A stretch of DNA of 10,514 nucleotides. Origin: Chloroflexota bacterium (lineage in GTDB: Bacteria; Chloroflexota; Dehalococcoidia; GIF9; UBA5629). Below, piece by piece: positions 1 to 5,757 of the stretch. Both the position numbers and the translations under genes were made by a program. The stretch lies in assembly GCA_026389675.1 (NCBI GenBank), contig JAPLHJ010000042.1, positions 1-10,514 on the forward strand, written 5' to 3'. A model generated the notes under the pieces. The model did not search any database and was not told where the DNA came from. It was given only the letters and a program-made list of their open reading frames with translations. The first letter of the stretch is position 1, and the number at the start of each line of letters is the position of its first letter.

Positions 1-245
1 ACCGACTCCTGCGTGACCTTGTATTGCTTGTTGAGGATATAACGCAGGCCGCCGTGGATCAGTTTGGATGAGCGGCTGGACGTGCCCGATGCAAAATCGT
101 TGGCCTCCACCAGCAGGGCCTTCAACCCGGCTGCCACCGCGTGGCGCAGCACCCCGGCGCCTGTTATGCCTCCACCAATAATTATCAGGTCCCACGGCTG
201 ATCGAGGTTTGACCAGGTCTGTTCGCGCCATCCTTTACGCCACAT
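1..245 (-). CDS. glpD: FAD-dependent glycerol-3-phosphate dehydrogenase, N-terminal part (cut by left edge)
   Basis: Only the first 81 residues are in the window; the gene continues past position 1. The ATG at 243-245 is preceded by a good Shine-Dalgarno (AAAGGAG, six bases before the start). Residues 19-32 give a Rossmann FAD-binding motif (DLIIIGGGITGAGV), with the ribose-binding acidic residue E47 at the end of the second strand. Residues 53-69 contain SGTSSRSSKLIHGGLRY, the hallmark of the GlpD/GlpA family. The family oxidises sn-glycerol 3-phosphate to dihydroxyacetone phosphate and passes electrons through FAD to the membrane quinone pool. It lies 112 bases downstream of the 4Fe-4S protein gene on the same strand but has its own promoter, so it is probably a separate transcription unit. 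The family call is firm. Whether it is the aerobic-type homodimer (GlpD) or the anaerobic-type GlpA cannot be settled from the N-terminus. Confidence 0.9.
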   Translation of the reverse strand, partial: MWRKGWREQTWSNLDQPWDLIIIGGGITGAGVLRHAVAAGLKALLVEANDFASGTSSRSSKLIHGGLRYILNKQYKVTQES

Positions 246-278
246 AGTTGCTCCTTTGAAACGAATTTAGCAGTCAGC

Positions 279-300
279 CGGCGCCGTGCTGAGGGCACCG
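279..300 (-). promoter_or_regulatory. Strong hairpin in the glpD leader
   Basis: In the predicted glpD transcript the segment reads CGGUGCC, an 8-base loop, then GGCGCCG, giving seven pairs including one G-U. It begins about eight bases after the predicted start site. A partly exclusive alternative pairs TCAGC with GCTGA across 274-292. No U-run follows, so it is not a standard intrinsic terminator. It may affect mRNA stability or translation, or it may simply be GC-rich intergenic sequence. Confidence 0.3.
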
Positions 301-314
301 CAATTGCATTGCTT

Positions 315-343
315 AGATTATTGCTAAACGGGACTGTTGTCAA
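315..343 (-). promoter_or_regulatory. Sigma-70-like promoter for glpD
   Basis: On the minus strand there is a perfect -35 box TTGACA (338-343), a 17-base spacer, and a -10 box TAATCT (315-320) that keeps the most conserved T, A and final T. Transcription would start near 308, giving a leader of about 63 bases before the glpD ATG. Direct repeats TTGCTTA (310-316) and TTGCTAA (322-328), read on the plus strand and spaced 12 bases apart, overlap the -10 region and could bind a regulator; that role is inference. Confidence 0.6.
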
Positions 344-357
344 CACTTCGGCAGGAT

Positions 358-1170
358 TTACCCTACGTCCACCAGTGACCTGATGTTCCCGGTTGCCAGG
401 TCCACCGCGCCTGCAGTGCATTCAACAAGGATGGCGTCGAGCGGACAGGCCAGTGCGCAACGTCCGCAGCCCCGGCAGGCGTTGCTGAGCACGGCTGCGC
501 CGTTTACCATGGAAATGGCATTGACAAAGCATACTCCTTCGGCGCATATGCCGCAGCCGCTGCATCCTTCAGTTACCCTGACACTGACGCCCGGCATCTT
601 TTTAACCGTGGCGCCGATATCCTCAGAGACTACCGGCAGCATCCTCCACAGGCAGCAGCAGGGACAGCAGTTGCATATGGTGAGAAGCTTATTACCGGGT
701 CCCACACCCAGCCAGACAGAGTCCAACTTGTTGCGGCCGATGAGGTGAACCAATCCGGCTTCCCTGCACTTCCTGGCATGCTCCAGCGCCTCTTCACGGG
801 TAACCCTTCTGCCCAGCGCGGGATTAATGCCCAGCGCTGCCTCTCCCAGGAAAATGCAGCCCAACCCGACCGGGTAATCCTTGCAATGCGAGGCCTGGCG
901 GCAGATGCAGTTATCCATCACCCAGTGATAATTGGCCTCATTGATGAAACGTTCCACCAGGATAGAGGGGAGCACCACCTGTTCCGGCGCATTAACATCG
1001 CGCCCAACCTGCACCACGCGGTCCGATGGCAGGAAAACCAGGTCATCCCCGTTAAAAAGCCACTTCTCCAGCGCTTTCCCTACAACCGGCCAGCGCGTTA
1101 CCCCGGCCAGCACGAACCTGCCGGGGAAACCGGCCCTGATCAGGGCTACCAGCCATGTTGGCCTTGACAT
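358..1170 (-). CDS. Cys-rich 4Fe-4S binding protein (double ferredoxin domain with CNCCPCCC motif)
   Basis: A 270-residue protein containing 20 cysteines. The C-terminal part is a 2[4Fe-4S] ferredoxin-type domain: cluster motif one is C203-x2-C206-x2-C209-x4-C214, and motif two is C232-x2-C235-x2-C238-x3-C242-P. The upstream region has a second cysteine set: C88-x-C90 with C96 and C105 (CICRQASHC, then GLGCIFLG), and the dense cluster CNCCPCCC at 166-173. This could bind at least one further Fe-S cluster or another metal. The N-terminal 80 residues have no cysteine and only modest hydrophobicity, and there is no signal peptide, so it is probably cytoplasmic. The start is fixed by an in-frame TAG directly before the ATG; GAGGAG lies 13 bases upstream, which is rather far. 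The gene follows the five-helix membrane protein by 32 bases, suggesting co-transcription and perhaps a membrane-coupled electron transfer role. I know of no characterised function; the electron-carrier role is inferred from the cluster motifs. Confidence 0.85.
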   Translation of the reverse strand: MSRPTWLVALIRAGFPGRFVLAGVTRWPVVGKALEKWLFNGDDLVFLPSDRVVQVGRDVNAPEQVVLPSILVERFINEANYHWVMDNCICRQASHCKDYPVGLGCIFLGEAALGINPALGRRVTREEALEHARKCREAGLVHLIGRNKLDSVWLGVGPGNKLLTICNCCPCCCLWRMLPVVSEDIGATVKKMPGVSVRVTEGCSGCGICAEGVCFVNAISMVNGAAVLSNACRGCGRCALACPLDAILVECTAGAVDLATGNIRSLVDVG

Positions 1171-1202
1171 CTATACAGGCAAACTCCTCGGTTAGAACAA
1201 TT

Positions 1203-1742
1203 TTACTTGTACGGGAAAAGGGCGGGCCAGATGAAGGCGTCGATCATGCCGGTCTGGACGAAAAACATGGCAGCTCCACCAACGGCCAACCAGTAATTCA
1301 AAGCCGGCTCTTTCTGAGTAATGACCAGCAGTGAATATAATAAGGCCAGCGAAGCCAGGCCGACTGCAAAAAGCACCAGGCGTATGTAGAACCGCCAGCC
1401 CGACCACTGCGTCTCGATAAGTTTGTAGGTGAGCGGCATCCAGAACGCCGAGAAGACCAGGATGACCATGAATATCATGTCGAGCACCAAAAATCCATCG
1501 AAACCCCCGATGTGCACGGTCTTCGCATCAAGATGAAAGAAGATAAAATGAAGGCAAAGCAGGTAACCCACAGCAGCCATCGGCATGCTCACCAGGTAAA
1601 CCGACTTGAGGGCCGGGGTGATGCGCCCCCACAGGAGCTCCTCAGTATTGGGATGGCTGATCAGGCTCGCTGTATAGCTGGCAATAACCGCGAGGCCCCC
1701 CAGCGCGTTTATGACGAGGAACCAGATCTTCTGCTCGTCCAT
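1203..1742 (-). CDS. Five-helix integral membrane protein of unknown function
   Basis: A 179-residue hydrophobic protein. Likely transmembrane segments are at about residues 6-28, 47-69, 84-105, 118-141 and 149-173, with the N-terminus MDEQK and the C-terminus FPYK outside the helices. There is no signal peptide and no cysteine cluster. The single His-rich stretch (H65, H70, H77), together with many Trp and Tyr, could suit cofactor or quinone binding, but no heme motif is clear. The size and five helices resemble the TspO/MBR fold, yet the characteristic Trp-rich TspO motif is not evident, so I do not call it that. The ATG has GGGAGG six bases upstream. It sits between the phosphoesterase gene (64-base gap) and the 4Fe-4S protein gene (32-base gap), all on one strand. 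The close spacing to the 4Fe-4S gene suggests it is that protein's membrane partner; this is inference. Confidence 0.8.
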   Translation of the reverse strand: MDEQKIWFLVINALGGLAVIASYTASLISHPNTEELLWGRITPALKSVYLVSMPMAAVGYLLCLHFIFFHLDAKTVHIGGFDGFLVLDMIFMVILVFSAFWMPLTYKLIETQWSGWRFYIRLVLFAVGLASLALLYSLLVITQKEPALNYWLAVGGAAMFFVQTGMIDAFIWPALFPYK

Positions 1743-1770
1743 GCTGAACCTCCCGGTCCTTCTATTTACA

Positions 1771-1791
1771 GGCCGGTTACGCCGACCGGCC
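1771..1791 (-). repeat. Inverted repeat after the phosphoesterase gene
   Basis: Perfect 7-base arms GGCCGGT and ACCGGCC flank a 7-base loop, 15 bases beyond the phosphoesterase stop codon. No run of T follows on the minus strand, so a classical intrinsic terminator is not supported. It may be a weak or factor-dependent terminator, or an RNA-stability hairpin that separates expression of the phosphoesterase from the two genes downstream. Confidence 0.4.
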
Positions 1792-1806
1792 GCATTACGG
1801 CATTAT

Positions 1807-3186
1807 CTATTTCCAGCTGCCGTCTCTTAGATTGATGGTAATATTGTTGTCCGCCGGCGGCAGGTCGTTCCACAGGCCGATAATCAGGTCTTTGCGGTAT
1901 TGTATAACCGCCCAGGCCAGCGGGCTGAGTCCCGTCTCAATAACCGGTTGCTGTCCCGGAGCCAGCTTTTCATCGCCGGCAAAATGCGCAACAAAAGCCG
2001 GGGCTATCTGCTTGGCTATGTTCTCGGATTCGGTCTGGCCTATCCCGTAGCCCATCAAAGTCCTGGTGGCCATGCCGGCTACCTGGTCAAACAGGTATTG
2101 CCTGCCGAACTGAGGGAAATCGCTGGGATGCGATTTGATAGAGGTCACCATCCCCTCGGTGATAGCGGCCTGCTGATCCTTGCTTATATTAACGATGCGA
2201 TACGGACAGGGGTAGGTGACCAGCGAACCGGTCTCGATATCATATACGTACTTGCCACTGTCGGCATAATTTTTCATGGTGATATCCTGAGCATGAAAAT
2301 GGCCGGTGAAGACCATGCGCGCGTTGTAGCTGGCGAACAGCTTGGCGACCGCTTCGTAATCATCCACGATCCATGCGCCGTAGTTCTTCTCCTGGCCTGC
2401 GTAATGCTCCATGATGCCGTGGTGCATCATCACTATGACGGCCTTGTTGTTTTTAGCCGCCTGTCCCAGCATACTCTCGATCCAGGCCAGGGTCTTAGGG
2501 CTGAATTTACCGTCTGTGATCGTTTCCTTGTCCTCCACGTTCTCCTTCCAGCGGCAGGAATCCAGTGCCAGCAGCCATAACCCGGGCTGAGGCTCGGCGA
2601 CATAGCTGACAGAATCGGTGTCGCGCTGCAGGGCATCCTTGTAGCCGTAATCAGCGTATATCTGCGTGAACTGTTCGGCGGTTATGTTGGGGACGCGCTT
2701 CTTGCCATCGCCCACATAACCATAAGAGAGGCCGTTCTTAATGTCATGGTTGCCCGGTACCACGTACACTTTCTTGCCGGCGGCCTTCAACTGGGCCAGG
2801 TAGCTGGCCGCCAATTCATGCGATGCCTTCTCCCCGTCCTTGGTCAGGTCACCAGTCACCAGCACGATATTGGCCTTGAGATCCTTGATGGCGGCAAGGG
2901 CTGATTCAGTAATCTCCGAGCTTTCCCTTATCAGCTTATTATCATTAGCTACATAGGCCTCGAAGGCCTTCCCCGTCGTTCCCAGCGACGTATCAAAGAC
3001 ATGCGGATCGCTAAAAACCACGAAACTTGTTTCCGGGTAGTCCGGGGCCTTGGTCAGCAGCGAAACCAGTGATTTGTCGGTTTGATACTTAAAGGATGGT
3101 TGGGATGCACAGGCTGCCAGGCTTGCAATTAATATGAGAGCAAAAACTATTTGGACGATTGCGGGAAATTGTTTTACCGCCTTCAT
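1807..3186 (-). CDS. Calcineurin-like metallophosphoesterase, predicted lipoprotein
   Basis: A 459-residue protein. The N-terminus is a lipoprotein signal: a basic start, a hydrophobic core at about 10-22 and the lipobox L23-A-A-C26, so it is likely lipid-anchored outside the cytoplasmic membrane. All five metal-site blocks of the calcineurin-like superfamily are present in order: D60-x-H62, G112-D113, G145-N-H-D148, H255/H256, and G295-H-F-H298. The dinuclear site therefore looks intact. Residues beyond about 330 form an additional C-terminal domain that I cannot assign. The family hydrolyses phosphate mono- or diesters; the arrangement is close to the CpdA/Icc-type branch, but the substrate is unknown. 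The ATG is preceded by an excellent Shine-Dalgarno (GGAGGTGA, seven bases away). It lies 129 bases downstream of the serpin gene and has its own candidate promoter. Confidence 0.9.
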   Translation of the reverse strand: MKAVKQFPAIVQIVFALILIASLAACASQPSFKYQTDKSLVSLLTKAPDYPETSFVVFSDPHVFDTSLGTTGKAFEAYVANDNKLIRESSEITESALAAIKDLKANIVLVTGDLTKDGEKASHELAASYLAQLKAAGKKVYVVPGNHDIKNGLSYGYVGDGKKRVPNITAEQFTQIYADYGYKDALQRDTDSVSYVAEPQPGLWLLALDSCRWKENVEDKETITDGKFSPKTLAWIESMLGQAAKNNKAVIVMMHHGIMEHYAGQEKNYGAWIVDDYEAVAKLFASYNARMVFTGHFHAQDITMKNYADSGKYVYDIETGSLVTYPCPYRIVNISKDQQAAITEGMVTSIKSHPSDFPQFGRQYLFDQVAGMATRTLMGYGIGQTESENIAKQIAPAFVAHFAGDEKLAPGQQPVIETGLSPLAWAVIQYRKDLIIGLWNDLPPADNNITINLRDGSWK

Positions 3187-3233
3187 AACCTTGTCACCTC
3201 CACTTTTAATACCGTGTAATGTTTATTGGGCTT

Positions 3234-3263
3234 ACTATACAACATAGCGGCTATTTGAGGCAA
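3234..3263 (-). promoter_or_regulatory. Promoter for the phosphoesterase gene with operator-like palindrome
   Basis: On the minus strand there is a -35 box TTGCCT (3258-3263), an 18-base spacer and a -10 box TATAGT (3234-3239). The predicted start near 3227 gives a leader of about 40 bases. A perfect 11-base palindrome, ATAGC-G-GCTAT (3244-3254), lies inside the spacer, where a bound repressor or spacer-bending activator would act. The boxes are reasonable matches to the sigma-70 consensus; the operator role is inference. Confidence 0.5.
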
Positions 3264-3315
3264 GCCTTTGCATAGTTAGCCGTTATTCTGTTTCAACACA
3301 ACACGGTAACCCGGC

Positions 3316-4593
3316 TTACAATAGCGGATTCATCACCCTTCCTACGAAGATGACCGACCCCGTCTTGATATCCCTGATAAGAAAGATGAATGGATGGTCC
3401 ACTGTTACCTCCAGGGGCATTACCGGCATGGCGGTAGCCCGCATGATGACCGCTGTAGCAGCCGCGGCCTCGGTGCCGGATTCATCGACCGACACGAAAG
3501 CCTTGTGTACTACCTCGGAAATGGAGAGGTCCCGGTTTCCCGTCATGCCGGAGAAATCAGCCTGCCCTGAGAAGGCGATGGGCATGCCCATATCGGCCAG
3601 GACCTTGCCCAGGCTGAACTCGGATTCGTATTTGAAACTCGGCAGACTGAGAGCAATCTGTTTGGGCGTAATCCCGTTTATGATTGAGGCCACTTTGCCT
3701 GCGTTCAACGACTTTTCGAATCCGGTGAATTTACCCTCTTGGGGCAGCAATACCACCATCTCGAGTTCACGCCCGTCGTAGGGAAGCGTCACCGCCTTAA
3801 AACCGTTGCCTTCGGCGTATCCAAGGCGCTCGGTCTGGCGCATCATCGGCGCCTTGACAGTAGATCCATCGGCCAGGTGGAAATCGGCCGGTTGCGTCGC
3901 GTTTTTCTCGAAATTATTGGCCCAGGCGGCATTGAAATAAATAGCATTAGTCAGCACCAGCCTGGTCAGCGGATCGATGGCGCCGGGCGGTATCAGGTCC
4001 TTGATGCGCTGCTCTGTCTGGTCTTCGACCCACTTGTTGATGGTTATGCGGGAATCATCCGGCGCCGTGCGGAAATCCAGCGTCCTGAGTCCCGTGCCGT
4101 AGTCCTCTGCCAGCAGGTCGAGATATTGCGCCAGGAAAGGATATCCATTCTGCCCCCAGATGGCATTGACGATATTTAAACGGAAGCCTTTACCATCCTT
4201 GCCTTTGGCTCCCTGACCTCGAGCCGACAGTTCCTGGTCAAGGCCGTTAAAGGCCGGGTGCAGGCGGTCCTGCGGCAGGGTGTAGTGCAGCGTTGTTGCC
4301 ATCTGTTTTTCCGTAGTGGCACGCGCGCCGGCATAGGTCATAGCAAGAGCGAGAGAAACCGAATAAGGAGAATAAAAGAGGTTGCCCTGCTTTCCATTAA
4401 GCGCCTGGTACAGGTCCAGTGCGAAAGCGTTGTTGCCGTCAACCAGGGCGGCCAGGTCGGCCTGGCTCACGGCCGGGGCTACCCTCGGCTTGTCCGACCT
4501 CTGCACGTCATTTGAGGCCGGCTGCGCGCAAGCCGCCAGGCCGGTCAGTAAAACAAGGCCCAAACTTGTCACGTACAACCATTTTGATTTCAT
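3316..4593 (-). CDS. Serpin-family serine protease inhibitor, predicted lipoprotein
   Basis: A 425-residue protein. The signal peptide ends in the lipobox L19-A-A-C22, followed by a polar linker to about residue 43, then a full-length serpin fold of about 375 residues, the usual core size. Serpin landmarks include SPYSVSLALAM (75-85), TNAIYFNAAW (215-224) and the C-terminal DHPFIFLIRD (399-408). The hinge of the reactive loop, E371-S-G-T-E-A-A-A-A-T380, has the small residues needed for loop insertion, so it should be inhibitory rather than a non-inhibitory family member. Aligning the hinge with alpha-1-antitrypsin places P1 at T387 and P1' at A388, suggesting an elastase- or subtilisin-like target; that specificity is inference. 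The ATG has AGGAGG seven bases upstream. Being outside the membrane, it may protect the cell from environmental or self-secreted proteases. The flanking lipoprotein phosphoesterase is downstream on the same strand. Confidence 0.95.
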   Translation of the reverse strand: MKSKWLYVTSLGLVLLTGLAACAQPASNDVQRSDKPRVAPAVSQADLAALVDGNNAFALDLYQALNGKQGNLFYSPYSVSLALAMTYAGARATTEKQMATTLHYTLPQDRLHPAFNGLDQELSARGQGAKGKDGKGFRLNIVNAIWGQNGYPFLAQYLDLLAEDYGTGLRTLDFRTAPDDSRITINKWVEDQTEQRIKDLIPPGAIDPLTRLVLTNAIYFNAAWANNFEKNATQPADFHLADGSTVKAPMMRQTERLGYAEGNGFKAVTLPYDGRELEMVVLLPQEGKFTGFEKSLNAGKVASIINGITPKQIALSLPSFKYESEFSLGKVLADMGMPIAFSGQADFSGMTGNRDLSISEVVHKAFVSVDESGTEAAAATAVIMRATAMPVMPLEVTVDHPFIFLIRDIKTGSVIFVGRVMNPLL

Positions 4594-4625
4594 GTCGTTG
4601 CCTCCTGTATACTCAATTCACACCA

Positions 4626-4631
4626 ACTATA
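4626..4631 (-). promoter_or_regulatory. Candidate -10 box for the serpin gene
   Basis: TATAGT on the minus strand, 32 bases before the serpin ATG, is the same hexamer as the -10 box of the phosphoesterase promoter. No convincing -35 box is found at 16-18 bases. The 163-base gap between the serpin and HesB-like genes shows no clear terminator either, so read-through from the HesB-like gene is possible. Confidence 0.25.
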
Positions 4632-4756
4632 ACGTTTCCCCGTGCAGTTAAGTTTAGCAAATCGGCCGGCTTCGCATTGATGACATGGATAGCTGCGGAC
4701 GCGCTGCGCGAACTAACTTCAGAAAAGACGTTGGGTAGAATTAAGGGCTAATACGG

Positions 4757-5113
4757 TTAAGAGCAGGTCTTGCCCTCATCTGCGCAGCAGGTCTGTTGCT
4801 TGCCGCCGCACGAACCGCCCCCGCAGGTTCCCCCACCGCATCCCTCCTGCTTCAGCATCAGCATCGGCCCCTCAGGTGTATCTTCTACATCCAGTGTTAC
4901 ACCGTTAAGATGGCCGGCGAGATCGCCTTCAATAGCAAACACCTTTGTTCCTTCATGCTCAACTATATTATCCCCGGGCTGCTCGCGATCGAGTATCAGC
5001 CCGAGCTGTCCTTCTTCATTGGCTGTCAGCCTGAGCAGGGCATCGCTTTCCCCGGAATTCTCACTCAATAATTTTTTCAGTTCAACCCTGGCGTTATCCG
5101 TAACTACAATCAT
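4757..5113 (-). CDS. HesB/IscA-like protein with a Cys-rich C-terminal tail
   Basis: A 118-residue protein. Residues 1-87 resemble the HesB/IscA (Fe-S biosynthesis A-type carrier) fold: an opening of the form IVVTDNARVELKKLL, a strand LLRLTANEEGQLGLIL, a central D48-N-I-V segment, G55-T-K-V-F and the helix HLNGVTLDVED (68-78). The usual Cys in the GC-x-G turn after the second strand is absent (the sequence there is EEGQLG), and the standard C-terminal C-G-C pair is replaced by a Gly-Cys tail with C92, C97, C102, C109, C110 and C117. It may therefore bind Fe-S clusters or metal through the tail alone, or have another thiol role. The ATG has GGAG five bases upstream. It is divergent from the small membrane protein gene. 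No other isc, suf or nif gene is in view. The fold assignment is moderately sure; the function is not. Confidence 0.75.
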   Translation of the reverse strand: MIVVTDNARVELKKLLSENSGESDALLRLTANEEGQLGLILDREQPGDNIVEHEGTKVFAIEGDLAGHLNGVTLDVEDTPEGPMLMLKQEGCGGGTCGGGSCGGKQQTCCADEGKTCS

Positions 5114-5154
5114 TTTTTCTCCAATAACTCATGTATTTGTATCGAATTCAATCA

Positions 5155-5160
5155 ATTATA
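5155..5160 (-). promoter_or_regulatory. Candidate -10 box for the HesB-like gene
   Basis: A perfect TATAAT on the minus strand lies 41 bases before the HesB-like ATG. The -35 region at the right distance is a poor match, so this would be a weak or activator-dependent promoter. It lies in the 153-base gap shared with the divergent membrane protein gene. Confidence 0.4.
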
Positions 5161-5266
5161 AGGTAAAACCCGCCACCGTGCATAAACCGGATTGTGATTA
5201 AAGTCGTTGGGCCCAAAACCGGTATTCCGTAGAATTGATGCATCTTATAGCACAGAGAGGTAGTAT

Positions 5267-5746
5267 ATGCATAAAATATTAAGGTTTCTGGGGTTACTGG
5301 TAGTAGTTTTTGGAGTTATCAGCCTTGTAGTCGGTGTTACTGTCGCCGCCCTGGCTTATGATAAGCAGGTCTGGATGACAGACGCCATGAAGCAGGAAAA
5401 AGTTTCGCTGGCAGCGCTGGGGGTCAAGGGAGCAGGAGCGGACGAGATTATCGATAATGCGGCTGCTGCGCAGGTTGCAGCAGATACCGTCAGGACACAC
5501 AGACATAGCATTGCGCCGACATACAGCGATCTCATGGCCGGCGGCAAGTACGATCCAACCAATACCAAGCACCTTCTTTATGCCCAGGCTTTGAACCTGG
5601 AAAATTACCTTTACCTTGGCGTGCTCGGCTTCGGCGTTGCGCAACTGGCCATGGGCATGGGCGCATCCATGGTACTGACCGGCCTGGCACTGGGTATTAT
5701 TGGCATAACCTTATTCAGACTGGCCAGCCAGTTGAAAGCCGCTTAA
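5267..5746 (+). CDS. Small membrane protein of unknown function, three helices
   Basis: A 159-residue protein. One transmembrane helix at about 7-30 is followed by a soluble segment of about 80 residues (31-112), then two helices at about 113-134 and 136-154. The soluble segment is Ala-rich in its first half and carries a distinctive stretch with ADTVRTHRH (72-80), PTYSDLMAGGKYDPTN (84-99) and YAQALNLENY (105-114). The shape, with a TM helix, a loop containing an 'ADT-x-R-x-H ... YxxL' pattern and a TM pair, resembles small actinobacterial and Chloroflexota proteins that are often mislabelled as LigA-like; this is from memory of the pattern and no function is known. The ATG has AGAGAGG six bases upstream. 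The gene ends 11 bases from the convergent transporter gene, with only a weak AT-rich inverted repeat between them. Confidence 0.75.
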   Translation: MHKILRFLGLLVVVFGVISLVVGVTVAALAYDKQVWMTDAMKQEKVSLAALGVKGAGADEIIDNAAAAQVAADTVRTHRHSIAPTYSDLMAGGKYDPTNTKHLLYAQALNLENYLYLGVLGFGVAQLAMGMGASMVLTGLALGIIGITLFRLASQLKAA

Positions 5747-5757
5747 TCAAGATTAAT

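Noticed and set aside
745..1167. Plus-strand open frame opposite the 4Fe-4S protein gene
   Set aside because: The minus-strand frame carries ordered ferredoxin motifs; the plus-strand product is low-complexity and unsupported.
1203..1742. TspO/MBR family assignment for the five-helix membrane protein
   Set aside because: Size and helix number fit, but the Trp-rich sequence signature of TspO is not visible, so only an unknown membrane protein is called.
1900..2580. Long plus-strand open frame (226 codons) antisense to the phosphoesterase gene
   Set aside because: It lies wholly within a gene with a complete set of catalytic motifs, its product has no recognisable domain, and it mirrors the codon bias of the opposite strand.
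5743..5756. TTAAT-CAAG-ATTAA inverted repeat between the small membrane protein and MFS genes, as a bidirectional terminator
   Set aside because: The stem has only five A-T-type pairs and no T-run follows on either strand, so it would be too weak to terminate.
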